Source of the DNA: Hetaerina americana
Lineage: Eukaryota > Arthropoda > Insecta > Odonata > Calopterygidae
Assembly: GCA_022747635.1 (NCBI GenBank)
Contig: JAKTNV010000017.1
Coordinates: 1,857,501-1,921,500 of the forward strand
Direction: 5' to 3'
DNA length: 64,000 nucleotides
The stretch's first letter is position 1. Every line of letters begins with the position of its first letter. A program made the position numbers and the translations under genes. Of the stretch, positions 24,740-35,727 are shown one piece after another. The notes beneath the pieces were generated by a model. It was given only the letters and a program-made list of their open reading frames with translations. It did no database searches and was not told the DNA's origin.

Positions 24740-27639
24740 CTAGCAAAAAGGAGTCAAATTATTCAAACTTGAACAGCAGGCAGATACCTCGTTCTAGCAA
24801 AATCTTAACAAAACTTTCACTCCGTAATTCCTCGTAAAACCTCGGCCACGTGTAAAACAATCATTTTTCCTCTGAGAGCCATCGATCCATTCCCTTTTCA
24901 TACGCAACAATCTTACTGACTCTTCTTAATCCGATATCATATTCTGGTTAGACTGAATTAATAACGTTCATTATGAGTAATTTTTTCGAGATACGAAAAC
25001 CTTTACAATTGCTGAAATCATTACGAATAAGAAAGATATAAATCGGCGGGCTAAGAAAGAGATAAATCTGACGGGATAGACAACTCTATGAACATCCATG
25101 GGTGCTAGCAAGCTCATCGCAGTAAAAGACACGACCCCTTCTTTTCCTCCCCATAGAAACCTCAACACTATTCACAGGGACCCACATCTACCCTTTTCAA
25201 ACTCTGGTTACTCCAACAAAAAATGAGTTCCTCGGTGGTTACCCTTCCAACCTCCTGCACTCACAACGGAAACCCTCATATTATTCACCGTGCCCCGTCC
25301 TCAACCCCAAAAAATAGGCCAAATCATAGTAGTCCTACCATTCCAAGACTCTTTGGTTCCATTCATAGCCAAAACTCTGAAGGGCACTAGAAAAGCCGGT
25401 AGTAAGGAATTCGAAATATGATCGGCCAAACCTTTGAAAGCTTTCCTCCTTAGGTGTGACCTGGGGCCGCTTCAGCGTTTCTTGAAACGGAAGAGCTAGA
25501 ACCACATAGAAATTATGTCGCTAAAGGACACAGGCTAAACACCCACTTGAACACGCACTACAAATTTGGGTGGCTCTTGGAATTCTCAGAGCAATATAAT
25601 ACAAATTTTTAAGTGATATAATGTTCACTATTTAATGCAATATATCAATTTAAAATCATGCTTATGGGCAGCTACAATACGACCAGACCGATTGGCTCAT
25701 GTTCACATGCGTTTCACCAGTGACATTCCTGAAAGGCTCCAGTAAATCTTGTTGGTCAAAATCCATCATTCAAAGAGAAGAAGTCTAAAAATGTTGACTG
25801 CAGTAAGTTGCAAGTCAATTCAGGAAACTTTAATAATCGGAAAAACTATACTATGCAGATGATTTCAGAAGACGACATCATAAATAAACAAATTACCATA
25901 CACATGTTGTTCGACGAGCCTAAACTCAAGATCGCTTCATGAGTAATTCCAATTAAACCTGAAATACCTTGTAATCTTATAATACTATCACCAATAAAAT
26001 GCAGCATTATATCCAGCCTTATAAAATACTGCCGTTAAAAACTACACGTCTTTAATTTACAGTCGAAAATAATGAGTGGAAAAGAAGTCAAAACAACTTT
26101 ATAACTAGAAGTTAATGATCAATACGTTATCGAATGTAATATAAAATAATGTGGACGGCAAATTTTAACCTGAAAATTGGAGGGAATACCTAACAAAGGC
26201 AAGTAGGCAAGATAGGCAAGGTAAACTGTTTAACCGTTGGCTTTTCTTAGAAGTAATACGGACCAATATGATCAAAGTAATAAGGGCATCAGATAAGCAT
26301 TTGCGTTAGACAAAGACGCTTTCACAAGGAGAAGGGAATTGATTGCAGTGACGTTGAACAAGACTTTTAAGGATAACGTAGTTTTGTGCGGCAGGGAAAC
26401 ATGGTTGTTGCAGGATGATAGGCGCAGATTGGAGGCATGGGTAGAAGGATGGAATAGATAAAAAAGACGGAAGGGAAAACAACAATAAAAGCAAGGAGGT
26501 GGTGGTGGGTGTGACTGGTGAAGAAAGAGGAGGATGATCGGGAGAAATCTAAAGGAGGCCGGAAAGATGGATACAGAACATTCTTTGGTAATGAGATGTT
26601 GAAGACTGAGAAAGAGGAGAGGACGTTAGACAAGCGAAATAGGGTAAGAATAAGGTTAGGCATTAATTAAAAATTGGCAATTTTCTACAAAATAAAATTT
26701 ATTAATGCGACCGGTTTCAATGTAACTACATCATCGTCTGGTAACCGTCATCACTCGGAGTCCAGTACATATGCTGAAAAGCAAGTAAGGGGAGGGTAGT
26801 GGAAAAGAGGGGAAGAGGGAGGAAAAGTGGAAGGCAGCATGGGTGACTACGTATGTGAGTGGGGGAAGTGAAGGAACCGAGTGATGACGGTTACCTAACG
26901 ATGATGTAGTTACATTGAAACCGGTCGCATTAATAAATTTTTAATTTGTGGGAAATTGCAAATGTTTAATTAATCATGATATTCCACCATATCACACCTA
27001 AAACGTCTCTTTTTTTAAGGTTTGGCATGTTGGATGGAATGTAGGGAAGTAGAATGAATGCGCAATTGAAGAAGTAGTGTCTTGTTAGGCAAGACTAAGA
27101 AATGAACCAGTGATCAGCTTGCGTGCATCCAAAACCTACCCTACACAGTAACCATTTAAAAAATAACGTGGCACACGACATACTGCTCTTTATGATTTTT
27201 ACCAATTTACACCCGCACCTTTTCCGCCCAATCTCTTCCGTATGACATCAAAAATGGGAATAAAAAAACTACTGTAATGTGGAATGGAATGAGGATGTGC
27301 GAAGCTCATGGTTCTTTCCAAGCGAGAAAAACAGTACACATTCCAGAGGCGTGAGAACAGTGAGGCAGTCAATATCAATTGCCGAGAGAGCTGACACCCA
27401 TGCTTGAGAGCAATGACAAGAGGCATGAATCTCAATTAGCATTGAAACGACCGTGAAAATGCGGGTAGTTGATCAATGAAAACGAAATATCACTCAGAGA
27501 AAAAATCAAATCATACTGAACCAATGGACTCCGCACAGGAGATCATACACCTGTATCTTAATCCGTGGGGTGCGATACTTTTTAAACTTTTTGATCAATC
27601 AATTAACTCACTTTTATATTTATCAGTATTTCAATCCTA
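24740..27639. other. No gene seen outside the inverted repeat at 26.66 kb; purine-rich 26.38-26.65 kb
   Basis: Anonymous DNA. The stretch 26380-26650 is G/A-rich on the plus strand and runs directly into the left arm of the 26661-26976 inverted repeat. Confidence 0.45.
26661..26976. repeat. Long inverted repeat with hammerhead-like arms and purine-rich spacer
   Basis: Two arms of about 97 bp (26661-26758 and 26877-26976) are inverted copies with only scattered differences, separated by about 120 bp of purine-rich DNA. Each arm, read outward, contains a degenerate CTGACGA (CAGACGA in the left arm, CTAACGA in the right), a small TGTA/TACA stem-loop, GAAAC, the palindrome ACCGGT, GTC, and a TTAATAAATTT tail. 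These are hammerhead core elements in order. The overall form matches inverted pairs of Penelope-like terminal repeats; that identification is inference. Confidence 0.5.
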
Positions 27640-28085
27640 GGATTGGTTGGCTGAAGCCTATATCAAGCATATCTTTCCATTCTACTATGTTTTTAAGCAA
27701 GCCAGGGCTGCCTATTCTAGGGAGAATAATATGGTGGTTTCCAGTTGCCTACCTCATCACAGTACTGCGGCCGATACCGTGACCTTCACTCTCGCCCGCA
27801 GCTGCAGTAGCCAATGCCGGGCCGACCCACTCTGCGCCACCACTGCCTAATGGTGAAATTATTGCCTTTCACCATGGGTTCAGGGTAACTTTTTAGTAGG
27901 AGCATGTTTCTCGTTGCCTCGTTCCGAAATACCATTTTTGCGTTTTTCCTTAAAATGGGTTGTTGTCTCGTTCCGAGAAACCATTAACATATGTTTTTCT
28001 AAGCTGAAAAATTTTCGCCGGTCACGGGAAGGAACCAAGGACCTTTGACTTCACAGGCAGACACGCCACCTCTTGTCTACCCTCG
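27640..28085 (-). mobile_element. tRNA-headed SINE or composite repeat candidate
   Basis: The minus strand from about 28070 reads TGGCGTGTCTGCCTGTGAAG followed by GGTTCCTTCCCGTGACCGG, a tRNA-like head with a degenerate B-box. The downstream part contains two imperfect tandem units of about 50-57 bp (27912-27968 and 27963-28013 on the plus strand, sharing CTCGTTCCGA). The remainder is G+C-rich, with TAGGCAACTGGAAACCACC at the far end, which looks like a retroelement 3' region. Boundaries are uncertain and no target-site duplication was found. Confidence 0.35.
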
Positions 28086-28349
28086 CCCCCTCACTCTTAT
28101 ATAGAGGTAATTAATTCGGAATATAACTCTGTACGAGACTATACGTTTCCTGGCATGTTTTGTCACATTTTAACAGGAAAGGAACCCTACTGTATGTCTT
28201 TATCGAAAAACATTTGAACGATATTTATAAAATGAAAATCGAATCGCTTCTTTAAAAGCTAGGTTTCCTTATGGTAATTTCCGTCTTTTGACTGAAAGCC
28301 AAGAAAATACTGATTGCTACGCGCCAGGAGGTGAAAATATGAATTTGGG

Positions 28350-28380
28350 AAGATGAAGACCTCATTCCGGTCGAAACTTT
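28350..28380 (+). repeat. GATGAAGACC...GGTCGAAAC stem-loop
   Basis: GACC (28358-28361) pairs with GGTC (28369-28372) and is immediately followed by GAAAC. The same GATGAAGAC...GTCGAAA layout occurs at 52.15 kb. A purine-rich tract begins about 100 bp downstream. Confidence 0.35.
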
Positions 28381-28439
28381 GAACTAATGGCCTCGTTCGA
28401 CCGATATTTGGTGTTTATTGCCCTATCTTATGGCGAGAA

Positions 28440-30567
28440 AAAATCTTAAAACGCAACCGAAGGAATGATAAAAGGAGTCGAGAATGAAAATAAGCACTAC
28501 ACTGGAAGCTGAAAGAAAGGGTGGGGAGGAAGACACTGGCGGAAAGGACATTACGGCAAGTCGAGAAATAAGTATAAAATGGAAAAGGGCTAAGAGCAAG
28601 GGGTGGAGAGGAGGTATTCACCCCCTAAACCCCCATCTGCCCCTGTCCTCATTTTCTCACTCATTTACGATCGAGTCGTAATTCTCAAACAGCCCTACAA
28701 CACAGACATATACCTGGTCTAACCTTTTTTTATTATTTTTCCCTTCTGCCGAAGTCTATAAGTTGATGGTTCGAAAATGCTCAAGTCTTTCCTACCCCGA
28801 GAGCTCAAACAGCTACCTTCAGCTTTCTATTTCTCTACTGGCCTTCCAAAAGTAAGGAAAACATAAAAAATATCGTCCCATTCTAATTCAATGAAATCAC
28901 AACTGAGCAATTAAAAAAATACGTTACATTTACGATTACTGAAAGTACTTCTACCCTGAACGCCCAATGATAGGTTCACTTCTAGTGCGTTCCACTAAGA
29001 TATTATCATGAATTCCATTTATAAATGGGGCAACATATCAAGCAAGGATTATGCTGGATTTGTATCCAAAACTATTCAGTTCAGACTACCGTAGATTCAA
29101 ATGCGAAGCTCGAAACTCTTACGGATGAACATCCAAATACACGAGTGACAAGTTTTCACTTTATTCTTCAGTAATAGGATGCTAAATGAGCCGCCGTTGA
29201 GATTTCTCACAAAAAACTATAAATATATAATTAAAAATTCCGTTTAAGCCTCGGATAATGTCTCAACCCATTTACCTTAAAATTTATAATAACAAAATCT
29301 TGTTCCACCGGTACCACTGACACACTAGTTATTTCCGATTGACTGATGCCAATGAAGGCAAGAGTTGAAAATTTAAAAAAGTGGGAAAATGACAGACTAC
29401 GCCTCAATTCATTAATGAAATAAACTCAGGGGGGACGGTGAGGGGTCATTCAATGCAAGATAAAAACTTACACGCACAATTCTATGGGACATTAATGGCA
29501 GGCAATGCTTGGCTTCTGGGCCTTTGTTTGAAGATATTTTTTTCCAGGAGAGGAAAGAACAAAATAAAACGCGCCAGAAAGGTAAAAACGGTCCTTTCAT
29601 CCTTCCTTGGCTTCCCATAAAAGTGTAGCCATTCCTCCTCTGATCCATTTAATCCGCTCTAAGCAAACAATTGCCATGCAAAGCTGTGCCGACACTCCTA
29701 CACCCGCCCCCTCACTCCCTCTTTAAGTTTTTCCCTTTCGTGCCCCACCAAGCCGACTCGAATAGTTCCTCAAAAAGATTCGTAAAAGAGATCCCGCGCA
29801 CGGGTCAAAGGGATACTTGCAAAGGAATTGCTGCCACTGCTCTTATAAAGCGCCACTTAAGTTTACGGCGCTCGGCGTTACGGCCGATTCCGTCCATCCG
29901 TCGGTCCGACACCACCGCTTCCGTTTCCCCTTTGGCCGCACGCATTGTTCTAAATCTGTCGGTCTCCCGCTCGATGCTCTCCCCATCCAACAGCCCGATA
30001 ATATGTTCAACAGGCGCTCCCGGTCTTTGTTTACGCATTTTACGTTTCATTCAACTTTCACTTCGCCGGAACGCGGTGGTAAACATGGCTACCGAGGCAC
30101 TGCTGAGAGCTACGCTCAGAACTAAATCGCACAAAAGGAGAATCAGGGCGACAAGAATCCATGGAAAATGGGAAAATACTCCCGCAAGGTTCTATCGGTG
30201 GGTTCGATAATTATTAAAAGGACCGTCGAAAAGCTGAGGCTCGCAGTATCACCCAGCAGAACTGAAAGGACAAAATGGGGCATTTGAGAGTGTTATACCA
30301 CTGGCAGACTGGGTGAGGCATCGCAGGATGTACTCGTACAGAAAGATAGGTCATGTAGATAATAGAGACCCTTATTACGTGAATTTAAAATCAAACCCAA
30401 ATCAGGAACCAAATTAGGAATTTCAGGAAACCCCTAACCAAAGCATTAACTTTTCGAGGAAACAAGTACGATACAAGAATAGTTAAATCAAGCACAAAAA
30501 TTAATGTTTTGCCAGGATAGCTGGGGAAGATATTCCACTAGGCTCATTTTTGTCAGTGAATAAATAC

Positions 30568-30570
<3 letters not shown>
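28440..30570. other. Purine-rich tract, anonymous DNA, then CpG-rich island 29.67-30.2 kb
   Basis: 28440-28620 is G/A-rich on the plus strand. 28680-29670 is anonymous. 29670-30210 is a CpG-rich island with a TATA candidate (listed). Confidence 0.4.
29844..29875 (+). promoter_or_regulatory. Candidate TATA element in a CpG-rich island
   Basis: TATAAAG at 29844-29850 in CpG-rich sequence. An open frame covers 29671-30210 (179 codons) and contains an ATG at 30084 in good Kozak context (AAACATGG). The translated protein is not recognised and is rich in Arg, Ser and Pro, so it may simply reflect base composition. Confidence 0.2.
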
Positions 30571-30648
<78 letters not shown>

Positions 30649-30800
30649 ATTTTCCGGTGATTTTCTGAAGACGACAGCCGTGCTGTCGAAACGTAAAATA
30701 ACAAATTGTGAGTGTCCTTTCTTTGTGTCTCTATATTCTAAAAATCTACATCTGTGTTTTTATATATTTGTGTGTCGCCGATGAGCGTTCCATTTCGAAG

Positions 30801-30862
<62 letters not shown>
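30571..30862 (+). repeat. (TA)n-bounded element with hammerhead-like core
   Basis: (TA)n tracts at about 30571-30639 and 30806-30862 enclose a unit of about 165 bp. It holds CTGAAGA (30665-30671), a 5-bp stem GACAG/CTGTC with loop CCGTG (30673-30687), GAAA (30688-30691), palindromic ACGT and GTA, all hammerhead core elements, with one extra C before stem II. The following GTGAGTGTCCTTTCTTTGTG block recurs at 52.2 kb. A second, degenerate GATGAGC...TCGAAGATAT block lies just before the right (TA)n tract. Confidence 0.48.
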
Positions 30863-31019
30863 CACACACACACACCTGTACATATACATAAAAGCAAAGC
30901 AATACAGCATTTAAGGCTAATCCATTTTACAAACTTTTTACTTATACGCTATTTTACGAACTTTATTATACATTAGCAGGTCTTTAATTACGGGAGTCAA
31001 GAGAGTTAGAGTTAAATAT

Positions 31020-31150
31020 TAGATACCAGATCCAAATAAAGTTGAAAATGCCACGGGAAACTCTCACCGCCTGGGTTTGAATCTAAGACCTCGGCGCTGA
31101 GTATCAGCATTGTTCGCATCGATCCGATTCCCGCGACAAAGACATGGGTG
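31020..31150 (-). mobile_element. tRNA-like SINE head candidate
   Basis: On the minus strand, the stretch around 31116-31068 reads like a tRNA 3' half (CTGATACTCAGCGCCGAGG, then GATTCAAACCCAGG as a B-box/T-arm). A-box similarity is weak, no target-site duplication was found, and the body matches neither family 1 nor family 2. It could be a third SINE family or a tRNA pseudogene. Confidence 0.35.
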
Positions 31151-34100
31151 AATAGATATTCTTCATCTCTCTTTAGCATTAGGCGATTCTTTGGGTCGTG
31201 AATTAATACATATATAAGTGAATGTTCGGGAAGAGTGAAGTAAGGATGCATGGCGGAGCAGGAAGAAGAGAAGATAGAAAAGCCTGCGTCGGAATCATTA
31301 TGCTCTAAAAGAGAGAGACATCACATGATCCACAATTTGGAATTTTGTCCTACAGCTGGAGAACTACACTTCTAAGTGCTTTCCGAACGGGTGACAAGAC
31401 TATTTTAAAACTTTTTCTGCATTAAGTTGACCAGCACCAAAACCAAAGAATCACTTGAAACTTAAACATTTACAGGCGCACCATGTCCCGCGACTGCCAA
31501 GGAGTATCATTGAAATTTCTTTGCGTTTGATAAACATAACTTAATTTTTCTGCGGTTTGCAGGAGATTTAGGATGCCATCTACCAACTTACGCCATCTGT
31601 GATTTCGTCGAGGTCCTAACTCGACTTCACAGCGGGAAAATTTCGGGGTAACTCACACCAACCCCTCCGTTTCGGTTTCACGGATAAAACAGGATTTTTA
31701 TAGAAAGAGACCCACGCCACGACCCTCGGGAGACTTGGGGGATACGCACACAAGGGAACGGGTTAGAAACACATACAAATACGCCCGAACACACTAACAA
31801 GGCACGCCGGAGTCTGGTACAGAGAGGAGCACCGGAAGTCCCGATATAAACAACTGTGGGTGGGGGAAAAGGAAGGCAGAGAGCCGAGGAAAATGGGGGA
31901 AGGGGTTGAGCGGAAAGCGTGTCGGAGACTGTGGGGCTTAGAGATAAAGGAAAAAATGGAGCAGACACGGGATGCTGGAGGATTCGGGGAGATGAGAAGA
32001 AGACTTCTAAGCACACGACAATAAGCATAAAAGCAGGCTAGGCCTAATGATAATTAGCTCGCGGGGCCACATTAACATTTTAAGGGGAACTTTTTTTTAA
32101 TATCACCCATTCGAAGAGAGTAACTACCGGTAGATATAAACGATCCCTGGCATGTGAACAACTTCGAAAGACGTTTCGGATATCTCTGCTCTCGGAACAC
32201 ACCCGTCGCCCGCCAAAAATATTTGAAGAAAAGCGGGAAAACATATCAACCCTCGATCTATCCATGGAGGCATAAACCCTCATTCATTCAAAAACGATAG
32301 TCTCTATTTTCGACCTATAAATGACAATTATTGCATTAACACACAAGAGAATCTGAGACGGTTAACTGCCAGAGGAAATCACAAGTAGGAAACATTAATT
32401 AGTTCTACGCCAAGCAAGTTCCTGTTCCCCAGAAGGAAAAACAAATGCCTATGTCAAAATAGGACAGATTGCTAAAGTATAAGCGAAAGTTTTTTTCAGG
32501 GACAAAAGACACAGCACATTTGCCCATCGCTCTAGCTGATTACTTTGAATCAAATTAACCAAAGAAATTGTTATATAATCGACATTGCATAGGAAAAAGT
32601 TAAATCCCAAAGAACATTAACCATAGTTAACTCCAAAATAAAAGGGTACCATTTTTGTAATAGGTGTAGTATATTTTGATCATGATTGGGAGATTCGAAA
32701 TAATTCCACACAGTACTTAGAAAAGTATATTTTTTTACGATTCATTCATTTCTGCAGAGAATGTATTGTTCATTACAGCATATCTTATGGGATATCCCAT
32801 TGTATAAAACCTCTACTTCCTTTTTTACACTACTTTATCCTATCATCTTATTATGTAACGTTTTTTCATTGAAGTTCTCCCATTTTAATTCTTCTAACAC
32901 ATCCACCTAATACTACTTCTTACATCCATGCCCGCGGCTGAGATCCAACGTGCACGTGGATACCTCGCAAAAAAGATTCACTGCAGCAGACATTTTTTAT
33001 CGCCATCAATTCTATGCCGGCGTCTCTTCCGCGAGAAACTTGTTAAGCGATCCACCATTAATACCTTTCGAAAAGAATCGCGTACTTCTGAAACCGGCAA
33101 TCTTCGAGGCGATAAAAAAATATCCCCTGAGAAACTGTCAACACGTAAAAATAGTGCGATTTGTATATACAATCTATCGTGGGAAAAGGCATTTATTAAA
33201 GGCTAAATTTATTACACAATGGTCTATTATTACTTCTCCGAACCTGATAAAATCCTCGTACCTGAAGATTTTGATACATAGCGTTTCCTCCGATCACATA
33301 TTTAACATTGGTTTCCAATTTATGGATATGACTTAAATTATGGCGTTAAGTTGCATGATCGTCTTCACTTCCAACCGAACAGGAAAAGCACAATATTCTT
33401 TATCCCTACATACATTTTATTACAACCGTAATCTATAATAACGATAATCTACGTTTCAGCAGTAAGACGGGTTTTCGATATGCTGCGAAAAAAATATATC
33501 GAGTATGAGGATTGAAGTGCCATTCCTGGAATAAGACTACGTGTACTACAGACGATACGCACTTCGATGGACAAGCGGTGTTTTCGTCGGCATGCTATGC
33601 AAAGGAATCGAACTACTCCTCAACTAAAATCACCATTAAAACCCTTTTTTAGGAAGGGTAGGGATTGTTGTACACGCATCATCAAGTGAAAAAACGGGGA
33701 CAATGAGAATTAATACATACACAACTGAATGACTTTCATCTATAGAAATATGATCAAGGCGGTGGACATGAAAATAATATGGTTGTACTACATGAAAACC
33801 ATTATAACATTGGTCGCACGACTGAACCATTGAATAGGCTTAAGTTTTCCTAACTGAAATTGAAGTTCTGAATTTATCAAGGCATATTTAATCACTACGT
33901 GTATAAAAATCAGTTAATAGTAAAGGAAAAGCTAAACATAGCAGGGTGATTCATAAAATAATAATCATGAGCCCTTACTGGAAATTTTTTATGTTCCCGA
34001 CGGTGTACGTATTTTGACATAAATAAGTACTTACAATACGCCTAAATCTCTAGCGGTCCATCTGTGCTAACACTTACCTGCAAAGAGAGAAAGAATGAGG

Positions 34101-34181
34101 TGTTAATTTGAAAAAAATTAAATAGACATCAAAGAAAAAGTTAACAGACCTACACAGTCCATAATATCACCATTGTTTTCA
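31151..34181. other. No gene seen
   Basis: Includes a G+C-richer block at 31.62-32.0 kb with G/A-rich plus strand and a 128-codon unrecognised plus-strand frame at 32950-33336. Otherwise AT-rich anonymous sequence. Confidence 0.45.
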
Positions 34182-34195
34182 CTAAGAAGATTGGT

Positions 34196-34499
34196 AGTAG
34201 TAGTATTTAGGGGAGGCGACCGACAGCTGAGGTCATTTGCGCCATTAGGGATGGACAGGAAAGGATGAAGGGTGGAGAGAAACCCGGCGTCGGCATTAAC
34301 CTACTCTTTACGAAAGGCGCCAAGGGGTCCGCAGCTTAACGTCGCATCCGACGGACGGCTTACTCACTCAAAGTGCCCTCCACAAAGCACCTCAAGTAGG
34401 GATCGAGATACCACTGAAAATATTCAACACCGCCGGGATTTGAACCCGGCCCCTCTCGGTGGGAAGCCAGTACGTTAGCCCCCGCACCAACTCGATCCC
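34196..34499 (-). mobile_element. tRNA-derived SINE, family 2, with target-site duplication
   Basis: About 300-bp SINE on the minus strand, flanked by direct repeats TAAGAAGATTGGT at 34183-34195 and 34500-34512. The head has a B-box GGGTTCAAATCC (34447 to 34436) in a CCGGG/CCCGG arm. The tRNA-like unit is closed by a perfect 10-bp inverted repeat (34398-34407 with 34491-34500) that resembles a long acceptor stem. The body follows, and the 3' end is a short (TAC)n tail next to the left duplication. The body shows no similarity to SINE family 1, so this is a separate lineage. Confidence 0.82.
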
Positions 34500-34512
34500 T
34501 AAGAAGATTGGT

Positions 34513-35672
34513 TCATTGGCCTTGGTGATGGAATACCTCAATTTATCCTACATTCCGCATACTACGGTATAAGTACATCCGCGCAGGGTGCAAAATATCT
34601 TTGGTGGCATATTTCAAACGTTACACCACACGAGTTTATAATAGGCTTACGCCAACCGCTCATTTGGTGGAAAGAGCATTCCCCTAATTGGATTCAATAG
34701 ATAGGAAAAATCCAGTATCAACAAACATCCAATTGAAACCAACTACTCCATATCTCCGGCGGAGCAACTTCTTTAAACAAAGTTCCCCGGTCATGTCCTC
34801 CTTCACCACCATGAATGTAACTTTACTGGCAAATCTTCCATCAGTTCAAATTCCGACTTACGTTATGTCTATCTGTCTACCCACTCTTCCAATTATCCTC
34901 ACACACCCTACTCGCAAACTCACTGCCTCAACCGTCTCTCCTACTTTCCAGTAAGATATAGTTCCTCATTTTATTGCTAACTTTATCACATCTTCTCTCC
35001 CTACTTCAATCATTTTGGGTTAATTTTCTGCTGATTGAAATATCTGATACCAAAAGTTAATTACTTTCTCCTCACCGATTAGGGGCGTCAAACCCACAGA
35101 CACTTAGACGGTACTTAATTTAATATGTCCAAGAAAAGGTACAATATATAACGGGGAACAACAGTAGAAGTAGATACCAAAACATGAGTTGTTTTGCTTA
35201 AACATGCCTACTGAAATATATCTGCATAAAAGAGCCAGTTTTTAAAGATCGACTCTAACATCTACTTGATTCTGAGAGACTCGATGGCGTCATTCACGAT
35301 TAAATCCTAACTATTTGAGAATCACGACTTTCAACTGCCGATCCACAATTCCTTCACGACAAAAAAATTGGCTTAACATTGCAGTAATGTTCTAACGATT
35401 CACGGAATTACAATTCGAATCAAATTCATTGGTGGATGTTTCTTTCAAATAACTCAATCTCAGCACTGAGTAGTTAACTCATAGAAGCTACGACCGATAT
35501 TCCTTTTAAGAGCGATGATTAAGCGGAGAACAGACGAATTTAACAAAAAACTGAGAGAAGAGACCGATGTGCCGAGAGTTACAATATGACGCGTCAAAGA
35601 ATTATGACGCGAAGTGGTCGACGACTGCTTAATCTACTTTATTGCTCCTCATTTAAGCACTACCCTCGACAA
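34513..35672. other. No gene seen
   Basis: Anonymous AT-rich DNA between SINE family 2 and mariner copy 2. Confidence 0.5.
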
Positions 35673-35674
35673 TA

Positions 35675-35701
35675 CTACCTTGATCAAAAATTTCCCGGAA
35701 T
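35675..35701 (+). repeat. Terminal inverted repeat of mariner copy 2 (transposase 3' side)
   Basis: 27-bp end that abuts TA at 35673-35674. One mismatch with its partner at 36979-37005 (T versus G at position 17 of the repeat). Confidence 0.93.
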
Positions 35702-35727
35702 TTATTCAGAAAATTAAAAATACAAGT

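Noticed and set aside
30501..30914. Frames encoding Ile-Tyr repeats
   Set aside because: Translations of (TA)n microsatellite; same for 43808-44032 and 51991-52385.
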